Shown here: positions 58,437 to 64,000 of the stretch, one piece after another
Layout: each line of letters opens with the position of its first letter
Numbering within the stretch: the stretch's first letter is position 1
Source: Epinephelus fuscoguttatus
Lineage: Eukaryota; Chordata; Actinopteri; Perciformes; Serranidae
Length of the DNA: 64,000 bases
Direction of reading: 5' to 3'
Assembly: GCF_011397635.1 (NCBI RefSeq)
Contig: NC_064760.1
Span: 23,881,356-23,945,355, forward strand
Position numbers and translations under genes: made by a program
Notes under the pieces: model-generated
The model's input: the letters and a program-made list of their open reading frames with translations, nothing else
Databases searched by the model: none
What the model was told of the DNA's origin: nothing

Positions 58437-61400
58437 TACATCCTCCAGTGAAGCAGTAGGACATTGGTAGGAGTCATGGTGACAGTGCTTGTGCTGATGG
58501 AGAATAATGCTGCAAGCTCTCTCCCTCTCCCTCCCTGTGTCTAGTCTAACCACTCTCCCCTAGCAACAGCAGCCTCGTACTGCTTCCTCCCTTTCCTTTG
58601 CAGACTTTGCTACAGTCAATCACTCTGATTTACTCATCGTCAGTCCCTCCCAAACAGTTAATGCTCATCGCGTCTCTACCTTCCTCTGCACCTTATCATT
58701 TATTGCTTATTCTCATTTCTTATCACCCCCTTGCTTTGCAACCTGCACATCTCCCTCCTCCCCCTCCGTCTCTCTCTGCATCTCTGGTTGCAATGCTGCA
58801 CAGCTCTCTCTGAATCCCTGCGTATCTTTGGTTTAGAGACAGAGATGTGAAATAGTGGGAGAGACAGAAGAGGAAGACATAGGGGGACTGGGAAGCAGAT
58901 AGAGAGAGCGAGTTAGACAGCAAGCAGAACCCTGATTTCATTAATGTGGGTCTGTTAATCTGGGCGTGGGCTGCGCTCCATCTGTCACAGCAGGAGCAGC
59001 ACACAAAGCAGGCAGCCAAAACATACTCAGAAACACGGCCAGGCACAAACGCACGTTCACACGAAAAAACACTAAACAAGATGCAACAACACAGACGCAC
59101 AAATCGCTCCCGAATCAGAGGAGGGAGAAACAGGGGCGTTGTCTGCTGTACCTCCATGTCTGATGTTGAAGCAAAAAATAGACTGTGAGGCAAAACATCG
59201 CCCTGCAGGTACAGCACAACGGACTGAAAGAACTCCCTCAACAAACCAAACTCCCATATACTCCTGTTCTCCACCTAAGGACTGCAGCCTGCCTTGCAAA
59301 CAATATGATTTAGTTATAAATAGCACAGACTGTGACTCACAGTGATGTGACAGGCCACATTGAATCAATATCTCCATTTCTCTCATTTCTGAGACATGAT
59401 GAACAGAACTAACTTCAAAGTCAGAACACAAATCTTTCCCAATCTTGTCCTCCAGTCAGGGAGCTTTAGATATACATGCTTTTCATATTATCTGCCACTC
59501 TTAACCCAGAATTACCCTTAATCCAACCCTAAAATCTGACCTGAAGCTAATATAGCCCTCAGCTAATATGCCTATTCTTAACCTGGCTAACAATGAGATA
59601 AAGAAGGGACAGCTAGCCTTTAGGCAAAGCATGTGCACAATGTGTTGTTCTCCAACTGCCACAGCTTAATTAGACCACCTTAAATCCTCACCAGCTGATC
59701 TTGTTATCACCGACCCACCCTGAAGACGTCACGACTGCCTGTTCTGCTGTCTCTCTCTGTCGCTCTATCTTTCAATCGCTCATGTTTTGAAGTGCCTGCA
59801 GGCTGTAGGTCCTCAGCCAAGGCAACAAATCGATGGCAGAGCGGAGGAGGCTGTGTGCGTGTGTGCGTGTGGATAGGAAGAGACAGTAGTTAGTGTGTGG
59901 GTAGTTTGTCTGCCTGCCCAGCCCACCGCCTCCTGTCTATAAAAGACACGAGGCTTGGCCAATTCTACTTTCTTAATTACAACAAATCACCTCTTTATCT
60001 AAACTTAATTACACCGTCGTCCTCGCTCCACTCCTCTTATTGTATGTACTTCTGTCTAGTTATCTCACCTGCCCCCTCCTTCATTTTTCTCCGCAAGGCC
60101 ACTCTTTTCTTAACTTCACTCTTAATCCTTTACGACCCCACTTCCCTGTCATCCCGAGGAAAGTCAAGAGTTGACAACTGTATTCTCCTCAGTGCACGGA
60201 GGGTGCTGACACTGTGTGTGCTGTGGAGTCTTCGGTCATAAATCTTGGTTAGGGGCTGGGAGTATGGCATCATATGCAATGACATTCACATTACAATGTC
60301 CGTGAAATGTCATCTAGCATTGAGTATGCTGTCATTTAGGGATTTGTTTTGTTCCAGCGTTCCTGTTCTTGAGATCGAGCTTGCACTGTTTTCTAATATG
60401 CTTCTTTGCAGTGCTTTGTTTGAGCCTTGGTGAGGTCTTTTCCATCCTGATGAAGGACAGATGACCAAAAATTATTTTGTCTTTATGTCAACAGAGGGGT
60501 GACAAAAAACACAGAACAGCATGGAACGGCTTTATTGGGACCATCCACAACTTTTGACAATGGAAAGGCAAAATTAACCATTCTGAACTGAACTGGACTG
60601 CTTGGTGAAAACAGTCTGTTCCACCCTTGCAATATTTCTGACATTCTTGACAACAACAATGTGTCAAATGCTGTAAAATGTTAAATTTAGACTTAATGGT
60701 TATCAAGCAACGAGCTAAGTTGACGCTTCCATGTGTGTCGCTTGCCTGCAGCTGCTTCACAGCAAAGACGCTGCCAATAATTACTATTCTGTTTTGAACA
60801 ACACTTTGAATTTGACTCGTATCTGCAATTTCATAGGCTGTCTTGCAGCTGAAATGCCTGGTGGCTTAAATTCTTAAAAAGACTGCTTCCTTCATGAGAG
60901 TAATAGTGAAATATATCACTAAAAGCATTCATCTGCTTGTTGAATGCATGCAGTTATGTAATGCACAGATGTATATGTTATACACGTTATCAAAAGCTTA
61001 CAAATATACAAAAATATTGGAAATTAATATAATTTGTTGCCCACATCACAACCCTTTATCTTTGTCTTTGTGAGTGTGAGCATAAGAGAGCTGGAGAATG
61101 AGAGAGATCCACATTAATAGATGAGGGAATGTAATTGTGTTTTGTTCTTCTTCTTCTCTAATGTGTTCTCTAATGTTTGTCCTCTGTGGCTCAGTGGCTT
61201 ATGCCTCTGTAAACATCTCGCTGATAGTACAATCAACTATTGGCTCTCCCTCGCCCTCTTTTTCTCTGCATTGTCTCCCTTCCTGATACAGAGAGCAGAG
61301 ATATCCATCTACGCCTACGTAGCATGTGTCATTTCCTCTCCCTGCAGCAGTGGGAAGTGGTAAGAGTGGGTCGTGGCGATCTCGTAGCTGATATCTCTGT

Positions 61401-61666
61401 ATTCCTCATTTTATGACTCTCTCGTGGTTTGATACACTCTTTAGGAATGTACAGTTTAGTACATGTATAGGATGGTCCTAGCTGGTCTGAATCTGTGTCA
61501 TGGACAGGGTTGCACAGAGATCCATTAAACTAGATTGTAGATGGTTGTTACAGCACTTTGGGTCCATGTGTGCCATGCGGACCTCTCACTTTATATACAT
61601 TTATTATTGTACTGTGCCTGTTTAAGGTAGCTGTGACTGGTTTAGGTGAGAGAAGCTGAGTCTTAC

Positions 61667-61752
61667 CAGCAGCGCTAGATGCAGTGGGCCAGTTCTGAAC
61701 CAGGACACCTTGGGCTCCTTGCATTACTGAGGACTCTTCCATGTGCACTGAG
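61667..61752 (-). CDS. pcdha: Protocadherin alpha constant exon 2
   Basis: An 86-bp exon of the alpha cytoplasmic constant domain. The acceptor GTTGCAG is followed by C TCA GTG CAC ATG, giving SVHMEESSVMQGAQGVLVQN and WPTASSAA, then a split codon G|GTAAGACT. This lines up with vertebrate alpha SVHLEEAG...QQWPTVSSAT. It joins in frame to exon 3, giving [14 protein letters not shown]. The phase at the 5' end (one base to complete Ser) fits a constant exon 1 upstream. That exon, expected to encode PRQPNPDWRYSASLRAG-like sequence, was not found below 64000. Confidence 0.92.
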
Positions 61753-64000
61753 CTGCAACACACAAAACAAACATGCACACTTTTACACACTGGAAAAGTT
61801 ACCAAATTTATAATATTACAGATGTTCTGATACCATTTATCTACTGATTCCGATACCTGGATTTACGTATCGGCCAATACTGAGTACCAATCTGATACCA
61901 AAATACCAAAAATAGTGGGTTAATTTTTCAGTGAAAACTGATGGTTTTCCAGGGTGTTAAACTACTTTGAGGTTTATTAATAAATTACGTGGTATCAGAT
62001 CGGTGCTTGCATATTGACCGATAGACTATCAAGCATTTTAGGTGGTAGCGGAGGCTCTTCTGACACTGGCATTAGGCAATTATTTTAAATACTAAACCAC
62101 GCTAAATTAAACTGCAAGACAAAAAGAATGGATACATATAATTTAATACTTTGCGAAGCTCTACTTTGTGATTGTTTCACGTGACTTAAATGTAATCTCC
62201 CACATATTAAATTCTCTTGTCTCCATATGCTTCCTATAATACACAATATTACAAATACAGACCTTGGTACTGTGGGTGTGGGGGGGTTAGAAAATGACGT
62301 TCAGATTAGGATTAAAGCATTCACCCTACATTTTTCTCTGGCATTCTCTGGATTATGGATTACAGATGGCCGCTCTTACATTTTCACACACGCTCTGTGG
62401 GATTCGGCACCCTCCCCTCTACTGAAAAACACCACACTCTCAGTAGTGCCAAACAATAGCAACAGAAACGCTGCTACGAACCACAGTTCTCTCTCACAGC
62501 TTCTGCCTTATCTTTAGAAAGGGGAGGATTATATTTTCTAGCTCTGACAATAAGATTTTAGTCATGACGATCCAGGTGAAACTTGTTATCTTTACAAAGG
62601 GCCACTGCTTAGTGATATGATCCAGGGAAGGAGGGCAACATCTCTCTTTAAGTGCCTCTTCACCTAAATTATACAAGCAGACTGCAGCAGCTGACATGAT
62701 CCATTACCCATGACATGAACAGGATATTCAACCATAATATGAAATTGTCTGTCTGTGATTTGGATGCACCACCCATTTAATATTACCTTCAGCTGCTGGG
62801 TGTTAGCAGCAGATTAAAGTCTTCTTGATTAAATTTTGTTCAAAAGAAGATAATTCAGATACAGAAAGATATAATTCTACTCAAATATTTGTTCTAAAAC
62901 CTCTAGACTCTCAATCTCTGCCTCCTGCTGTTCCATTTTAATCCACCTGTCTACTCTTCTCCCCACTGTCTCCGAGTGGAAAATTAGGTCTTTAGAAGTT
63001 TAAACCTTCACTGACGTCTTTAATGTGTGCTAGTCTCTCTTCTCTGTAATTTGTTTTCTTCTGAGGCAACAACAATGATTCTACTTCAAGAAAACAAGGA
63101 GCTTTCAGTCTTTACAAACAATTTTGGGAACCAGGGAGTATTAGAATATAATTGTGTAAATAAGAGTATAAGTCTGTAGCTAATTAATGTGAAAAGACAG
63201 TTAATATGTATGAATCTAGATCCCTGTGTACAGCATTTCTGTGAAGAGAACAGAAGTGATTTGGTGATGGAGGCCATTTTAAATCCTGCTAAGCACTAGC
63301 ATCATCAAGGTGCACTGATCAAATATTAATGGAAAACACTGGGCTGATAAAACACTTTTCAGCTTCTCTCTTGTCCCTCATCATCTCATTCTCTCCTGCC
63401 GTCTGTAAACACATGCATCCTCATCATTTTCCAGTATGTAGACTTTCTGATAGGGCAAATTTCATTTGCTTCAGATTAGGGTTTTACGATATACCAGCAG
63501 TGATGACAACCATGATATTTTAAAAAAATAAATTATATTGTTAATGTGTGGTTAACAGGTCCATAATAATAGAGAGGTGCCTTGTTGTTGATGTTTACTT
63601 TGGTGCTGTTGTGTTATTGTCGGTGTTATTATAGTTGTCTCTTTCTTTATCTGACAACTGCTGTACAGTACACGATGAATTTCCAAAAGGACTAATATCT
63701 GTCTCTTGTATAACTACAGTGATCACAAAATAAACCCCGACACAACCCCCTCAAAAAAAGCACAATTAGTAGGAAATCATGTGCATTTTGACAGAGATTA
63801 AATTAAATTAAATAGGTCAGCGCCATTACACGGAGTTTGGGTGTGATATCCAAAATCTCTTTTACAAGCTCTGATTATAAATGAACATCCAGTGAGGTTC
63901 GGTAATGGGACATGCGGGATAGTCAACTTAAAACACATCAGAGGTAGTGAGTCACGAGAAAGATTTAATATGTTAGACGGGTTCACACAAGCACATTAAT
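61753..64000 (-). other. pcdha: Alpha intron towards constant exon 1
   Basis: Intron sequence above constant exon 2. A degenerate GATACC-type transposon remnant covers roughly 61815-62010 (GATACC and CGATACCTGG motifs, GTATCGGCCAATACTGAGTA). The rest is AT-rich with no visible gene. I searched for a PNPDWRYSASLRAG-like exon on the minus strand and did not see one. Confidence 0.6.

Larger units (their letters stand above)
49995..61666 (-). other. pcdha: Intron between alpha constant exons 2 and 3
   Basis: An 11.7 kb intron. It holds GT repeats, a hAT-like fragment, purine- and pyrimidine-rich tracts and an RFX X-box at 58423. In mammals an enhancer (HS7) lies in this intron, but I cannot point to it here. 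Short open frames throughout, such as 58723-59274, show no family resemblance. Confidence 0.8.

Noticed and set aside
59210-59230. RE1-like TACAGCACAACGGACTG in the alpha intron
   Set aside because: Several core mismatches, including the right half-site GGACTGA; weaker than any of the seven listed.
58723-59274. 183-codon open frame on the minus strand
   Set aside because: Lies in the alpha intron, low-complexity ends, no recognisable domain and no supporting splice context.
62000-64000. Alpha constant exon 1
   Set aside because: Looked for a minus-strand PNPDWRYSASLRAG-like exon and found none; it should lie beyond 64000.

Overview
The window is vertebrate DNA, most likely from a teleost fish. 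It covers the junction between two clustered-protocadherin arrays, all read from the minus strand. Eight large variable exons of the gamma type (V1 to V8 here, numbered from low to high coordinate) occupy positions 181-33613. Each encodes a signal peptide, six cadherin (EC) domains, one membrane span and a short cytoplasmic tail, and each ends at a GAG|GTAGG splice donor. The shared gamma constant exons they would splice to are not here and should lie below position 1. At 49687-49994 and 61667-61752 sit constant exons 3 and 2 of the protocadherin-alpha gene. Its constant exon 1 and variable exons should lie above 64000. The order is therefore alpha cluster, then gamma cluster, in the direction of transcription. 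The fish assignment rests on gamma exons following alpha directly, the divergent gamma tail, and percomorph-type repeats.

Region 1-34800 is a repeating unit of promoter, variable exon and spacer. V5-V8 are recent tandem copies, V2 and V3 are a second pair, and V1 and V4 are single. EC1-EC3 differ between exons, while EC4 to the end of the cytoplasmic tail is almost identical in all eight (about 1.3 kb). Upstream of each start is a two-part promoter module: a CGCT-type conserved element and a CACCC box, 39-40 bp apart in six of eight units. Seven of the eight spacers also carry a match to the RE1/NRSE silencer bound by REST/NRSF. V4 and V8 have open frames. V1, V3, V5, V6 and V7 are broken by a few small indels, nearly all deletions inside the identical segment, which looks more like assembly or polishing error than gene death. 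V2 carries many deletions.

Region 34800-46800 separates the arrays. It holds LINE fragments, MITE-like elements, a promoter-like ETS/CRE-rich stretch with a possible small minus-strand transcript, a good CTCF-type motif at 41960 in reverse orientation to the cluster, and a pair of RFX X-box motifs near 44811-44854. By position (3' of the alpha constant exons) this is where mammals keep the HS5-1 enhancer. Region 46800-49686 is the likely alpha 3' UTR. Region 49995-61666 is the alpha intron between constant exons 2 and 3, and 61753-64000 is intron towards constant exon 1.

Together the genes would give each neuron a combination of cell-surface recognition proteins through choice of one promoter per variable exon. 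The CGCT/CTCF-like elements and RE1 sites are the visible candidates for controlling that choice.
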